64,000 bases of DNA from Bog-159 sp963843255. GTDB taxonomy: Bacteria; Acidobacteriota; Terriglobia; Bryobacterales; Bryobacteraceae. Below the pieces are notes generated by a model. It was not told the DNA's origin. It made no database searches and saw nothing but the letters and a program-made list of their open reading frames with translations. Position 1 is the stretch's first letter. Each line of letters opens with the position of its first letter. The position numbers and the translations under genes were made by a program. Below are positions 45,225 through 54,742 of this stretch, one piece after another. The stretch is from the NCBI GenBank assembly GCA_963843255.1, contig CAWJJQ010000003.1, positions 806,001 through 870,000 on the forward strand. Direction: 5' to 3'.

Positions 45225-46301
45225 TTACTGCTTCTGTTCTTCGAGGAAAACCCGCGCGTCCAGGAAGGTTACAAACACCTCGTCCTGGGGCGCCACCGCG
45301 CGCTCGCGGAACCGGCTGTGCGGCATCTCCACGTGCATGGTCTCGCCGGATTCGGAGTCTAGCTCGATGCGCACCTGCGCGCCGGCCGATTGCACGCGGG
45401 TGACGCGCGCCTTGAGCCCCGGCTGGCCGTTCTGCTCGCGGCTGATATCGAGCTCAAAGGGCCGCGCGAAGAGACGCGCGCCACGGCCGTCGGGCACCTC
45501 GCCGCCGGCATGATCCCACACCAGCGGGCCGAACACCGCCTTACCGGACTCGATGCGGCCGTGAAACAGGTTCACGTTGCCCATGAAGTCCATGACGAAC
45601 TCCGACACCGGCCGGTGATAGACCTCTTCCGGAGTGCCTTCCTGCGCGATGCGCCCATCGCGCATCACTACGACGCGGTCCGCAACCTCCAGCGCTTCTT
45701 CCTGGTCATGGGTCACCAGCACGCTGGTCACATGGATCTCGTCATGCAGCCGCCGCAGCCAGCTGCGCAGGCTATGCCTGACTTTGGCGTCCAGCGCGCC
45801 GAAAGGCTCGTCGAGCAGCAGCACCTTGGGCTCGATGGCCAGCGCTCGCGCCAGAGCCACGCGCTGCCGCTGTCCGCCGGAGAGTTGATTAGGAGCCCGT
45901 TCCGCCAGACCTTCCAGGTGGATGAGTTTCAGCAGTTCCTGCACCTTCACCCGGATGGCGCTTTCCGAAGGACGCAGGCGGCGTGGTCGCACCCGTAACC
46001 CAAAAGCGATGTTCTCGAACACCGTCATGTTGCGGAACAGGGCGTAATGCTGGAACACGAAACCCACGCGGCGCTGCCCCGCGCGGCTGCCGGTCACATC
46101 CTCGCCATGAAACAGGATGGCGCCCGGCGGATCAGGGTCTGCCTCTTCCAACCCGGAAATAATGCGCAACAGTGTAGTTTTTCCAGACCCGGAAGGGCCC
46201 AGCAGCGCTACCAGTTCGCCGTCGTTCACCTTCAGGTTTACGTTCCGCAGCGCTTGAAAACTGCCGAAGGTCTTCGAAATATTTCGCGCTTCGATACTCA
46301 T
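45225..46301 (-). CDS. cysA: Sulfate/thiosulfate ABC transporter ATP-binding protein
   Basis: A 358-residue CysA-type ATPase: Walker A LLGPSGSGKTTLL, Q-loop HYALFRNM, signature LSGGQRQRVALARAL, Walker B LLLDEPFGALD, H-loop VTHDQEEA, and a C-terminal TOBE domain. The start at 46301 overlaps the cysW stop by 4 nt. It energises sulfate import through CysT-CysW. Confidence 0.93.
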   Translation of the reverse strand: MSIEARNISKTFGSFQALRNVNLKVNDGELVALLGPSGSGKTTLLRIISGLEEADPDPPGAILFHGEDVTGSRAGQRRVGFVFQHYALFRNMTVFENIAFGLRVRPRRLRPSESAIRVKVQELLKLIHLEGLAERAPNQLSGGQRQRVALARALAIEPKVLLLDEPFGALDAKVRHSLRSWLRRLHDEIHVTSVLVTHDQEEALEVADRVVVMRDGRIAQEGTPEEVYHRPVSEFVMDFMGNVNLFHGRIESGKAVFGPLVWDHAGGEVPDGRGARLFARPFELDISREQNGQPGLKARVTRVQSAGAQVRIELDSESGETMHVEMPHSRFRERAVAPQDEVFVTFLDARVFLEEQKQ

Positions 46302-47152
46302 CCCAGGGTCTCCTCGACTATCTCCACGGCACGCGATCCGGTCTGGATGCGCGCCTCCAGGGCGGTCTTTGCCGCCAGCGTGACCAGGGCCAGCAGAGCC
46401 AGCAGGCTGGCTACGGCGAAGGCCGCCACAAAGTTGTATTCGTTGTACAGAATCTCCACGTGAAGCGGCATGGTGTTGGTCTTGCCGCGAATGTGGCCGG
46501 ACACCACCGACACGGCGCCGAACTCGCCCATGGCGCGGGCGTTGCACAGCACCACGCCGTAGAGCAACGCCCACTTCACGTTGGGCAGCGTGACACGCCA
46601 GAAGGTCTGCCATCCGGACGCGCCCAGCGAGATGGCGGCATACTCTTCGTCGGTGTCTTGCTCCTGCATGAGCGGGATGATCTCGCGCGCCACAAACGGA
46701 AAGGTGATGAAGATGGTAGCCAGCACGATCCCCGGCACGGCGAATATGACGTGTAAATTGTGCGCGGTCAGCCACGGGCCGAACCAGCCCTGCGCGCCGA
46801 ACATCAACACGAAGATCAGCCCCGAAATGACCGGGGAAACGGCGAAGGGCAGGTCGATTAGCGTGATCAGTACACTCTTGCCTTTGAAATCGAACTTGGC
46901 GATGGCCCACGACGCCACCAGTCCGAACACCAGATTGCAGGGCACCGAGATGCCCGCGGTCAGCAGCGTGAGCAGGATTGCAGAACGCGCGGCCGGATCG
47001 GTGAAGCTCGCGAAATAGGCGCCCAAGCCCTTGCGCAACGCCTCCAGGAACACGGTGAGCAGCGGCAGAAAAAGAAACAACGCCAGAAAAAGGAGAGTGA
47101 TCGAGATCAGCAGGATCCTGAGCCAGCGCGGGTCCCGGTTAGCGGCTTCCAT
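46298..47152 (-). CDS. cysW: Sulfate ABC transporter permease CysW
   Basis: A 284-residue permease with six helices and the EAA loop (DEEYAAISLGASGWQTFWRV). VPCNLVFGLVASWAIAKF and PLHVEILYNEYNF are typical of CysW. It forms a heterodimer with CysT and is coupled to the CysA gene by ATGA. Confidence 0.92.
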   Translation of the reverse strand: MEAANRDPRWLRILLISITLLFLALFLFLPLLTVFLEALRKGLGAYFASFTDPAARSAILLTLLTAGISVPCNLVFGLVASWAIAKFDFKGKSVLITLIDLPFAVSPVISGLIFVLMFGAQGWFGPWLTAHNLHVIFAVPGIVLATIFITFPFVAREIIPLMQEQDTDEEYAAISLGASGWQTFWRVTLPNVKWALLYGVVLCNARAMGEFGAVSVVSGHIRGKTNTMPLHVEILYNEYNFVAAFAVASLLALLALVTLAAKTALEARIQTGSRAVEIVEETLG

Positions 47153-47153
47153 C

Positions 47154-48005
47154 TCAGGCCCTCCCCTTTCCCAGGCGCCGGCTGAAATACCATTGCAGCA
47201 GGTTGATGGCGAACAGCATCAGGAACGACGCCAACAGCATGACCACGGCGATTGAGGTGGCGCCGGCGTAATCATATTGCTCCAACTTGGCGATGATCAG
47301 CAGGGATGAAATCTCGGTACGCATGGGCATGTTGCCGGAGATGAAGACCACCGAGCCGTACTCGCCCAAGGCGCGGGCAAACGCCATGGCGAACCCGGTG
47401 AGCGCGGCAGGCAGGATAAAAGGCAGAACCACATGCCGGAAAGTCTGAAAGCGGCCAGCCCCCAAGGTCATGGCGGCTTCTTCCACACCGCTGTCCAGAT
47501 CTTCGATGGCCGGCTGCAGCGTGCGCACCACGAACGGCAGCCCGATAAAGGTCAGCGCGATGGCCACGCCCATCGGTGAAAAAGCGGCTTTAATCCCGTA
47601 AGGCTCCAGCAGACGGCCGATCCATCCGTTGGGCGCGTACAGCGCCGTCAGCGCGATTCCGGAGACGGCAGTGGGCAGCGCAAACGGCAGGTCGACCACT
47701 GCGTCGAGCAGACGGCGGCCGCGGAAGCGGTACCGCACCAGGGTCCAGGCCACCACGAATCCGAAGATGGCATTCACCAGGGCGCCCGCGAATGCCGCTC
47801 CGAAGGTCAGCCGGTAGGACGCCAGAGCACGCGGGTCCGTGACGGTCTGCCAGAACCGGTGCCAGGTGATGGTGGCGGTCTTGAGGAACAGGCCCGACAG
47901 CGGGATCAAAACGATCAGGCTGAGATAGAGGACCGTCAGCCCGAGCGTCAGCCCAAATCCCGGAAGCACCCTCGCACGTTGGAATGGCCGGCGAGACATG
48001 GTCAT
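47154..48005 (-). CDS. cysT: Sulfate ABC transporter permease CysT
   Basis: A 283-residue permease with six helices: VLPGFGLTLGLTVLYLSLIV, an EAA-type loop (VEEAAMTLGAGRFQTFRHV) and LGEYGSVVFISGNMP. The ATG at 48005 overlaps the stop of the binding-protein gene (ATGA), fixing the start. A longer frame upstream is just the shadow of that gene. Confidence 0.92.
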   Translation of the reverse strand: MTMSRRPFQRARVLPGFGLTLGLTVLYLSLIVLIPLSGLFLKTATITWHRFWQTVTDPRALASYRLTFGAAFAGALVNAIFGFVVAWTLVRYRFRGRRLLDAVVDLPFALPTAVSGIALTALYAPNGWIGRLLEPYGIKAAFSPMGVAIALTFIGLPFVVRTLQPAIEDLDSGVEEAAMTLGAGRFQTFRHVVLPFILPAALTGFAMAFARALGEYGSVVFISGNMPMRTEISSLLIIAKLEQYDYAGATSIAVVMLLASFLMLFAINLLQWYFSRRLGKGRA

Positions 48006-49048
48006 TTTCCAGGCTGATAAATCTGATCGAAAACGCCGCCGTCGGCGAAATGCGTCTTCTGAGTCTTCTGCCACCCGCCGAAGAGCTCGTCCACGGTGAA
48101 TAGTGTAAGCTTCGGGAACTGCGCGTCGTACTTTTTCGCCACGGATTCCAGGCGCGGCCGGTAGAAGTGCTTGGCCGCGATCTCCTGCCCGTCCGGCGAG
48201 TACAGGTAATTCAGATACTCCTCGGCCACGCGGCGCGTGCCGTGGCGATCGGCGATCACGTCCACCAGGGCTACCGGCGGTTCCGCCAGCACGCTCACGG
48301 GCGGCGTCACCATCTCAAACTTATCCTTGCCGAACTCCTGCAGCGCAAGGAACGCTTCGTTTTCCCAGGCCAGTAGCACGTCGCCTAAACCACGTTGCAC
48401 GAATGTTGTAGTGGCGCCGCGCGCGCCGGAATCGAGCACCGGTACATTCCGGTACAGGGCACTGACGAATTCGCGCGCCTGGGTTTCGTTGCCTCCGCGC
48501 TTCAGTACCGCGCCCCAGGCCGCCAGATAATTCCAGCGCGCGCCACCGGAAGTCTTGGGATGCGGTGTGATGACGGCCACGCCGGGCCGGATCAGATCGG
48601 GCCAGTCGTGAATGCCCTTGGGATTGCCTTTGCGAACCAGGAAGACAATCGTGGAGGTGTAAGGAGCGCTATTGTTCGGCAGGCGGGTCGCCCAGGTAGG
48701 CGGCAGCAGTTTGGCCTTTTCGGCGATCGCGTCGATGTCGTACGCCAGACCCAGCGTCACTACATCCGCTTCCAGCCCGTCGATGACCGAGCGGGCCTGC
48801 TTGCCCGACCCGCCATGCGACATCAATATCTCGACCGGACCGCCGCCCAACTCTTTCCAGTGCCTGGCAAACGCTGCATTGTAATCCTGATAGAGTTCGC
48901 GGGTGGGGTCATACGAGACGTTTCGCAGCGTGACTGCAGGCGCTACCGATGCCGATTTCCCGGCTGCCCCGCACGAGGACAGCAGGATGGCGACAGCCAA
49001 GGATGTGGCCAAAATGAAGCAGGCAGGCGGCTTGATCGTCATGTTCAT
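48002..49048 (-). CDS. sbp: Sulfate-binding protein of the ABC transporter
   Basis: A 348-residue periplasmic binding protein with a lipoprotein-type signal (SLAVAILLSSCG) and the sulfate-binding family patterns SYDPTRELYQDYN, SHGGSGKQARSVIDGLEADV, VTLGLAYDIDAIAEKA and TPHPKTSGGARWNYLAAWG. It is the first gene of sbp-cysT-cysW-cysA. The start at 49048 places the signal sequence correctly; no strong Shine-Dalgarno is visible. Confidence 0.93.
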   Translation of the reverse strand: MNMTIKPPACFILATSLAVAILLSSCGAAGKSASVAPAVTLRNVSYDPTRELYQDYNAAFARHWKELGGGPVEILMSHGGSGKQARSVIDGLEADVVTLGLAYDIDAIAEKAKLLPPTWATRLPNNSAPYTSTIVFLVRKGNPKGIHDWPDLIRPGVAVITPHPKTSGGARWNYLAAWGAVLKRGGNETQAREFVSALYRNVPVLDSGARGATTTFVQRGLGDVLLAWENEAFLALQEFGKDKFEMVTPPVSVLAEPPVALVDVIADRHGTRRVAEEYLNYLYSPDGQEIAAKHFYRPRLESVAKKYDAQFPKLTLFTVDELFGGWQKTQKTHFADGGVFDQIYQPGK

Positions 49049-49100
49049 ATTTTCAATAGGAATAATAGACTTTTGCTTCCAGTTACGCTTAATGTAGATA

Positions 49101-49129
49101 GAATTACTCAACTGAAGTACTGGTGTCAA
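49101..49129 (-). promoter_or_regulatory. Promoter of the sulfate operon
   Basis: TTGACA (49124-49129) and TAATTC (49101-49106) are separated by 17 nt on the minus strand, about 50 nt before the sbp start. The -35 box is perfect and the -10 box partial. Confidence 0.5.
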
Positions 49130-49213
49130 GAAGGGTTCCTCCCTTATTTCCATCGATTCAGTTCTAGTACAACTAATTGCCGTACCCTCGTTCCATGTGT
49201 TCTACTGTGGCTC

Positions 49214-50170
49214 ATGAAGGCTGTTTTATGGGCAGTACTGGGTGTAGCTCCTCTGGCGGCACAGGTGCAAATCGCGCAGCACGGGATCGAGTACATCTCG
49301 GTAGAGATCAAGGGAAAGCCGTTCACCCGGCTCTTCATCGGACCCGAAACCAACAAGCCCTATCTGCATCCCCTGCGGTCGGCTAGCGGCAAGATGGTCA
49401 CGCGCGGCTACCCCATGGAGGACATCCCCGGCGAATCGCACGACCACCCGCACCATCGCGGCCTGTGGTTCGCGCATGGCGACGTGAACGGCTTCGACTT
49501 CTGGGGCAACGAGAGCCGCGGCGGCAAGTTCGGGCGTATCGTTTTGGCGAAGGTCAACAATCTGACGGGCGGCAAAGAATCCGGTGTCCTCGATGCGACC
49601 TTCGAGTGGCGGGATCCATCCGGCAAGGTCCTGCTCACCGAAGCCCGCCAGATGACTTTCTACGCCCAGTCCAAGACCCGCACGATCGACTTCGACATCA
49701 CCCTGACTGCCGTCGAAAAAGCCGTTTTTGGCGATACCAAGGAGGGCACATTTGCCTTGCGGGTCGCGTCGGGTCTCGAGGAACCGCATGCAGACGCGCC
49801 CGCGCAACCCGCGCGTACGGGGCACCTTGTAGATTCGGAGGGTCGCCAGGGTGAAAAGGAGGTCTGGGGGAAGCGCGCCAGTTGGGCGGATTATTATGGG
49901 GTGGTGGACGGCGAGCCATTAGGGATCGCGATTTTCGACAACCCGTCCAACCCTCGACATCCGACCTGGTGGCATGCCCGCAGCTATGGGCTGTTCGCCG
50001 CCAACATCTTTGGCCTTCACGATTTCGAGAACGACAAGAGCAAAGATGGCAGTCTGACGCTAGCCCCTGGGGAAAAACTGCGCTTCCGCTACCGGGTGGT
50101 CATCCATCCCGGCGATGTCCACAGCGCGCACATCGCCAAGCTTTACGAGGACTACAGCGCGGGACGGTAG
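49214..50170 (+). CDS. Exported PmoA-family (DUF6807-like) protein
   Basis: A 318-residue protein with a short signal-like N-terminus (MKAVLWAVLGVAPLAAQ). It contains ESHDHPHHRGLWFAHGDVNG, a His-rich motif, then KEVWGKRASWADYYG and HPTWWHARSYGLFAANIFG, which mark the family misnamed methane monooxygenase PmoA and common in Bacteroidota, Planctomycetes and Acidobacteriota. It is likely a carbohydrate-related enzyme or binding protein. The start is preferred over a long upstream extension antisense to sbp. It overlaps the convergent nadD end by 19 bp. Confidence 0.8.
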   Translation: MKAVLWAVLGVAPLAAQVQIAQHGIEYISVEIKGKPFTRLFIGPETNKPYLHPLRSASGKMVTRGYPMEDIPGESHDHPHHRGLWFAHGDVNGFDFWGNESRGGKFGRIVLAKVNNLTGGKESGVLDATFEWRDPSGKVLLTEARQMTFYAQSKTRTIDFDITLTAVEKAVFGDTKEGTFALRVASGLEEPHADAPAQPARTGHLVDSEGRQGEKEVWGKRASWADYYGVVDGEPLGIAIFDNPSNPRHPTWWHARSYGLFAANIFGLHDFENDKSKDGSLTLAPGEKLRFRYRVVIHPGDVHSAHIAKLYEDYSAGR

Positions 50171-50760
50171 ATCTCGCGCACCATGGGTACGATCGGACCT
50201 GGTACCAGGTGCTCCCAAGCCAGCCCCATCTGGATACGGCGCCGCACCTCGCTGGCGGAAATGTGACTTAAATCGGCGGGCAATACCAGTTGGCGTATAT
50301 GGCCGGGTAGGGTCGCGGGCGGTTCATAGGCGCCGCCGCGCGAGGCGACCAGTAATTCGAAGCTTTCCAGCATACCTTCGATGGCTTGTGGGGTGCCGTA
50401 ATCCCAAGTTACGATCCGTTCCGCGGCGTCCCGCCCGCATATGAACGTCAGGTCGGTAGCGGGGCCGTAAGCGACGCGGCACTCAGCGGCGATTTCGGCG
50501 AATAGGCCCCCGTCACTGCCGGCGGCGGCCAACCCAAGACTGCGGTCCGCCAAAGCTTGCAGCATCGCCGCGCGCTGGTCAAAACCGGCTCCGACATAAT
50601 CCTTGTGGGGAAAAGCTCGCGGCAAGACCAATACGACCTGGTCCAGTTGGGCGAGCGCCGCTTGGGCAAGTGTCAGGTGAGCGATAGTCGGAGGGTTGAA
50701 ACTGCCAGGTAGAATTCCGAGACGCTGGGGTTTTCCTGGCGGCCGGAAAAAAAACTCCAT
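50152..50760 (-). CDS. nadD: Nicotinate-nucleotide adenylyltransferase
   Basis: A 202-residue nucleotidyltransferase with the family motifs GSFNPPTIAHL (phosphate-binding) and ISASEVRRRI (the ISSTxIR-like site). It converts nicotinate mononucleotide to deamido-NAD. The ATG at 50760 has GGAAG six bases upstream; a GTG at 50778 is an alternative. The motifs are somewhat divergent from E. coli NadD, so a NadD-like role is likely but not certain. Confidence 0.75.
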   Translation of the reverse strand: MEFFFRPPGKPQRLGILPGSFNPPTIAHLTLAQAALAQLDQVVLVLPRAFPHKDYVGAGFDQRAAMLQALADRSLGLAAAGSDGGLFAEIAAECRVAYGPATDLTFICGRDAAERIVTWDYGTPQAIEGMLESFELLVASRGGAYEPPATLPGHIRQLVLPADLSHISASEVRRRIQMGLAWEHLVPGPIVPMVREIYRPAL

Positions 50761-50843
50761 GCGCTTCCATTCACCCACTTATGCTGAATTGCACCGCAAC
50801 GTGTGGACTTTAGCACACCGACGTTGCCTCACCGGAAACACGA

Positions 50844-50869
50844 AGGGCGCGAGATTGCTCTCGCGCCCT
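50844..50869 (-). terminator. Intrinsic-terminator-like hairpin after the DksA-like gene
   Basis: AGGGCGCGAGA (50844-50854) and TCTCGCGCCCT (50859-50869) form a perfect 11-bp GC-rich stem with a 4-nt loop. It lies 29 bp beyond the stop of the minus-strand DksA-like gene. On that strand it is followed by the T-containing TCGTGTTT, a weak tract. Confidence 0.75.
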
Positions 50870-50897
50870 AAGTTGTTTTGGCGGACACTACCGGAAA

Positions 50898-51278
50898 TCA
50901 GGCGGCAGCCAGCAGGTCGTCGATGGACTCGGCAGCGGCGAACTCATGACGATCGGCGGCTTCCTGGCAACGGATGCAGTAACCAGCCCACGGCAGAGCA
51001 TCCAGCCGCTTGGGCTTGATCTCTTCTTCGCAGTGCATGCAAATGCCGTAGCTTCCATCGTTTATGCGGAAAAGAGCGGCCCGCACGTTGCGCAGGAGGT
51101 TAGCTTCGCGGTCCAGGTTACGAATCGCAAGTTCCCTTTCTCCAGCAAGTTGCACTTCATCCAGGGCATCCGGGGTCTTTTCGATCAGGATATCGTCGCG
51201 GTTCCGCAGCCCACCGGATAACTCTGCCTGCTTGGCCTCGAGTACTGCCTTGTATTTGTCGAGTTCGGTTCTGTTCAT
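50898..51278 (-). CDS. TraR/DksA-type zinc-finger protein (second copy)
   Basis: A 126-residue DksA/TraR-like protein: MNRTELDKYKAVLEAKQAEL, LDEVQLAGERELAIRNLDRE, then a C4 finger (CMHCEEEI, CIRCQEA). It parallels the copy at 689-1075. The Shine-Dalgarno GGAG sits 11 nt before the ATG and a strong hairpin follows the stop. The lack of close neighbours suggests a single-gene transcript. Confidence 0.87.
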   Translation of the reverse strand: MNRTELDKYKAVLEAKQAELSGGLRNRDDILIEKTPDALDEVQLAGERELAIRNLDREANLLRNVRAALFRINDGSYGICMHCEEEIKPKRLDALPWAGYCIRCQEAADRHEFAAAESIDDLLAAA

Positions 51279-51888
51279 GATCTTTCTCCTCTATATCTGT
51301 CTTTTTTCGTTCTATCCGCCGGTTCTGCGACCGACAAAGAATAGACGAAATTTCAACTCAAAAGTTTCATAAAATCTCAGTCTACTCGGCTCAAATCCGG
51401 TCGACTATCTCCAAAATCCGCTACACGGGAAACCACTGTAGCAACTGCAATGCCAAATTGCAAAGGTATCTTGACAGATGCGCGTACTATACCGAAAGTT
51501 ACAATCAAAAAACCCGCAAAACCGGCAGCCGCCGCCTTGCTGGCTGCTATGCAGACGATAGTGGTGGATTTCAGCACTCTTCTCATAGACGCTTAAACTT
51601 TCGATGCGTTTATCAGCCGTGACGCAATCGGTTCTAGGACTTAATGTGTCCAGTCTTAGGACAGGATTTGGGCACCAGCTTCGTCACGTATGGCAAAAAG
51701 ATATTCACTTGGGCGGGCGAACCAGAGTAGGCTGGTTTCGAGTGGAAGGCCGGGGCTCATTTCCCGGGCTTTCCCGATTCAAGCTGGTCCCTGACGTTCA
51801 TGGCTGGGTATGGTTGTCCGAAACACGTGCGCACGCTTCGGAGCCGTGCGTCAGCAAGCGTTCTTTGGTTTTTTCCGCAGCCGCTAGC
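51279..51888. other. 610-bp region between the DksA-like and ubiE genes without a supported gene
   Basis: The first ~120 bp (51279-51400) is AT-rich and is the 5' region of the DksA-like gene. Short frames exist (for example 51377-51586 on the minus strand, Ala-rich and hydrophobic), but none has a family match or a good ribosome site that I can see. I would not annotate them. Confidence 0.6.
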
Positions 51889-52611
51889 CTAGGGTGTCGC
51901 GGCGCGCGTCTGATTCTCTCGTTTTGCGGCCCAATGCAGCCCAATGCCGCCGAAGATGAAGCCGCGAGCTTCGACCGAGGCATACCCAAAACGGCGGAGC
52001 TTTTCGGCAAAATCCTGCATCGAGATAAACGATCGCAGCGAGTCGGGAATGTAGGTGTAGATGCGTGGCCGGCCGTGCAAGAGCAGCCCCCAGAAAGCCC
52101 CCTGCGCGTATAAATAACCAACGTAGAGCTGGCGCAAAACCGGGTTGGCGGGCAGAAAGAAATCCAGGGTCACCAGCAGGCCGCCGGGCTTGGTGACGCG
52201 TTCGATCTCGCGCAGGGCGGCGTTCAAGTCCGGGAAATTACGCAGGCCATAGCCGATGAACACGCAGTCAAAACTGTGCCCGGCAAAAGGTAGGACGGTG
52301 GCATCCGCGCAGACGGCATCGGCCACGCCATGACTCCGCGCCAGGCGCAGCATGCGCTCGGTAAGATCCACTGCGACGGACGTCGCCTGCGGGAGTCTTT
52401 GGGTCACCAGACGGGAGAAGTCGCCCGTGCCGCTGGCTAGATCCAGCACCATGGCACGATTCGGTAGATCGGCCATCTCCACGCCGCGCCTCTTCCACCG
52501 GCGGTCCATCCCGTATGAGAACATCCGGGTAATGAAATCGTACCTCGGCGCGATCGTGGTAAACATCGCGCGCATCAGGCGCATATCCTGTTTCTCGGCT
52601 GGAATTGGCAT
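51889..52611 (-). CDS. ubiE: Demethylmenaquinone/ubiquinone C-methyltransferase
   Basis: A 240-residue UbiE/MenG: MFTTIAPRYDFITRMFSYGMD, then the SAM loop VLDLASGTGDFSRL and GYGLRNFPDLNAALREI, the family signatures. It methylates demethylmenaquinone in the last step of menaquinone synthesis. With mqnC in this window, menaquinone from the futalosine route is the likely product. Confidence 0.93.
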   Translation of the reverse strand: MPIPAEKQDMRLMRAMFTTIAPRYDFITRMFSYGMDRRWKRRGVEMADLPNRAMVLDLASGTGDFSRLVTQRLPQATSVAVDLTERMLRLARSHGVADAVCADATVLPFAGHSFDCVFIGYGLRNFPDLNAALREIERVTKPGGLLVTLDFFLPANPVLRQLYVGYLYAQGAFWGLLLHGRPRIYTYIPDSLRSFISMQDFAEKLRRFGYASVEARGFIFGGIGLHWAAKRENQTRAATP

Positions 52612-52661
52612 CAGCAGCCGAATTGTAACACCGTGGCGGATTGTAATGGCTACGGGCCGGA

Positions 52662-53840
52662 CTACCGGCGCGACGATTTGGCGGTCGCACGCCGGGGAAC
52701 TTCCGCGGCAGCGCCAGCCGCGAATATTTCAGGAGCTGGAGCTACCGGTGCATCCACCATCTGCATCATGGCATAGGGCGGCATGTCTTCCGCTTCCTTG
52801 AAAAAGGTCATGCATCCCTGCTCGCCGTCGTAATCCACTTTGACCAGATCGCCGCCCCGCACCTGCTCGGTGGCGATCAAATTAGACAGCGGGTGCACCA
52901 GCGTGCGGTCGATGGCGCGCTTCAAATGCCGGGCGCCGTACTTCATGTCGGTCCCCTCGCGCAGGAGGTAGTTTTTGGCCGGCTCGGTCAAAGAAAAAAC
53001 AAACGGCGGTCCGTTCACGGAATTGAAAATCCGGTGCTGCAGGATATTCAGCTCGAGTCCGAGGATTTTACGCAACTCCGGTTCGCCCAGGGGCCGGAAG
53101 ACGACTACTTTGTCGATGCGGTTCATGAACTCCGGCGTAAATTTGCGGCGGGCGGCTTCCACACCCGCGCGCGAAATCTTCTCGGTCAAGCTTCCGTCCA
53201 CCAAACCTTCGGCACACTTACGTTCCATTTCGGAAGCCGCGAATCCCAAGTTGGGCCGCAGGATCGAATTCATCTCGCCCGCGCCCAGATTGCTGGTCAT
53301 GAAAATCATAGCGTGCGAAAAATCCACGCGCCGGTTGTCGCCCAAAGTCAATGTGGCTTTGTCCAGGATCCCCAGCAGCAGGTTCCACAAGGCATCGCTG
53401 GCCTTCTCGATCTCGTCGAAAAGTACGAAGCTCAACTTCGTCCGATCCGTGTAATATTGTTGGAGCACTTCCTGACTCAGCAGCGGATGCGTCTCGCGAT
53501 GGCCCAGGTATCCGGGAGGCGAGCCGATCAGCTTGGCAATCTCGTGGCTATGCTGGAACTCCGCGCAGTCGATCTTGATCACCGCGCGCATGTCGCCCAG
53601 AAGGCTCTCTGCGGTGGCTTCCACCATACGCGTCTTGCCCGACCCGGTCGGCCCCAGAAAAAGAAAATTGCCGATAGGCCTGCCCGGACTGGACATGCCC
53701 GCCAGGAACGTCTGATAAATATTGACGATCTGATCGACGGCTTCGTCCTGACCGACAATCCGCTTCCGTAAGTCGCAATCGAGCTTCAACGCCTCCATCC
53801 CTGTCAGCGTCGGATCAAGTTGTTTGTTCGTCCAGCCCAT
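52662..53840 (-). CDS. ClpA/ClpB-like AAA+ ATPase with a single (D2-type) module
   Basis: A 392-residue AAA+ protein. It has QDEAVDQIVNIYQTFLAG, Walker A (LGPTGSGKTRMVE), the pore-loop region IGSPPGYLGH, Walker B (FVLFDEIEKA) and sensor regions, plus a C-terminal D2-small domain (YGARHLKRAIDRTLVHPL). There is only one ATPase module and no N-domain, unlike full ClpB/ClpA. AGAGGAAG lies just before the ATG at 53840. The tail is Ala/Pro-rich. It could be a chaperone or secretion-associated ATPase; no partner is nearby. Confidence 0.85.
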   Translation of the reverse strand: MGWTNKQLDPTLTGMEALKLDCDLRKRIVGQDEAVDQIVNIYQTFLAGMSSPGRPIGNFLFLGPTGSGKTRMVEATAESLLGDMRAVIKIDCAEFQHSHEIAKLIGSPPGYLGHRETHPLLSQEVLQQYYTDRTKLSFVLFDEIEKASDALWNLLLGILDKATLTLGDNRRVDFSHAMIFMTSNLGAGEMNSILRPNLGFAASEMERKCAEGLVDGSLTEKISRAGVEAARRKFTPEFMNRIDKVVVFRPLGEPELRKILGLELNILQHRIFNSVNGPPFVFSLTEPAKNYLLREGTDMKYGARHLKRAIDRTLVHPLSNLIATEQVRGGDLVKVDYDGEQGCMTFFKEAEDMPPYAMMQMVDAPVAPAPEIFAAGAAAEVPRRATAKSSRR

Positions 53841-53943
53841 AGGTCTTCCTCTTTCCAACCCCAGCCCCAGCAACTGCATCTCACTAGCGCTATGAGCACG
53901 TTGGATGCCAAGTTTCAAAGACCTGTAGACTGAGTGTTTCCGC

Positions 53944-54660
53944 TCATTTCTGAGGCTTGGACGGCCTGATTTCGACCCTGCTAACCAGCGTACGACCGGG
54001 AATGCGCAGCAGCATCATCACCACCTCGGCTACATCCTCCGGCTGTATCTTCCACGGCGCAGAGTCCGCGTGTGAACCGAACTCGGTATCCACACTGCCC
54101 GGCATCACATAACTTACGCGTACATTGTCGTAACGGTGATCCAACATCATCGCTTCGCTGAATCCGTTCATCCCGAATTTAGATGCGTTGTAAGCCGCGC
54201 CGCCGGCAAAGGGATTCTTCCCCGCCAGGCTGCTGATATTCACGATATATCCGCCGCCCCGCTTCTTCATGCGGGGCAACGCTTCGTGGCTGCAATAGTA
54301 GGTTCCGGTCAGGTTCAGATCGATGGTGCGATGCCACTCCTCGGGCGTCAGGTCGGCAACACTTTTGAAGACACCGATGCCCGCATTGTTGATCAGGATA
54401 TCCAGCGCGCCGAAGCGCTCGTCCACTTTGCCGAAGAAGCCGCGGACCTCGTCCAGCTTGGACACATCCGCTGTTTCGCCGAGCAGGCGGCCGCCCGCGA
54501 TCGGCTCACAATCGTTCACAAAGGCCCGCACGTTTTCGCGCGACCGGCTGCATATAGCGACCGTGGCCCCTTCGCGCAGCATGCGCTCCGCAATTGCCCG
54601 CCCGATGCCGCGCGAGCCTCCTGTCACTACCGCAACTTTGCCAGATAGAGTCTGTTCCAT
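53944..54660 (-). CDS. Short-chain dehydrogenase/reductase
   Basis: A 238-residue classical SDR: VVTGGSRGIGRAIAE (NAD(P) binding), NNAGIG, NISSLAGKN and the catalytic YNASKFG (Tyr-x3-Lys). A role with a sugar or fatty-acid substrate is not assigned. It is divergent from the GAF-like gene with 82 bp between. Confidence 0.88.
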   Translation of the reverse strand: MEQTLSGKVAVVTGGSRGIGRAIAERMLREGATVAICSRSRENVRAFVNDCEPIAGGRLLGETADVSKLDEVRGFFGKVDERFGALDILINNAGIGVFKSVADLTPEEWHRTIDLNLTGTYYCSHEALPRMKKRGGGYIVNISSLAGKNPFAGGAAYNASKFGMNGFSEAMMLDHRYDNVRVSYVMPGSVDTEFGSHADSAPWKIQPEDVAEVVMMLLRIPGRTLVSRVEIRPSKPQK

Positions 54661-54742
54661 ATAACGATTCTAATAAGGAGCAAACCCGATCACGGCGCAC
54701 CGTGTTTCGCTGATGAGAGGGTACTGTTAGAATCGTTGCAGG

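Noticed and set aside
48395..49213. N-terminal extension of the PmoA-like frame across the sbp gene
   Set aside because: The extension is antisense to the sulfate-binding protein; the signal-like start at 49214 is the natural one.
51377..51586. Hydrophobic 69-codon minus-strand ORF
   Set aside because: No ribosome site or family match; Ala-rich composition could be chance.
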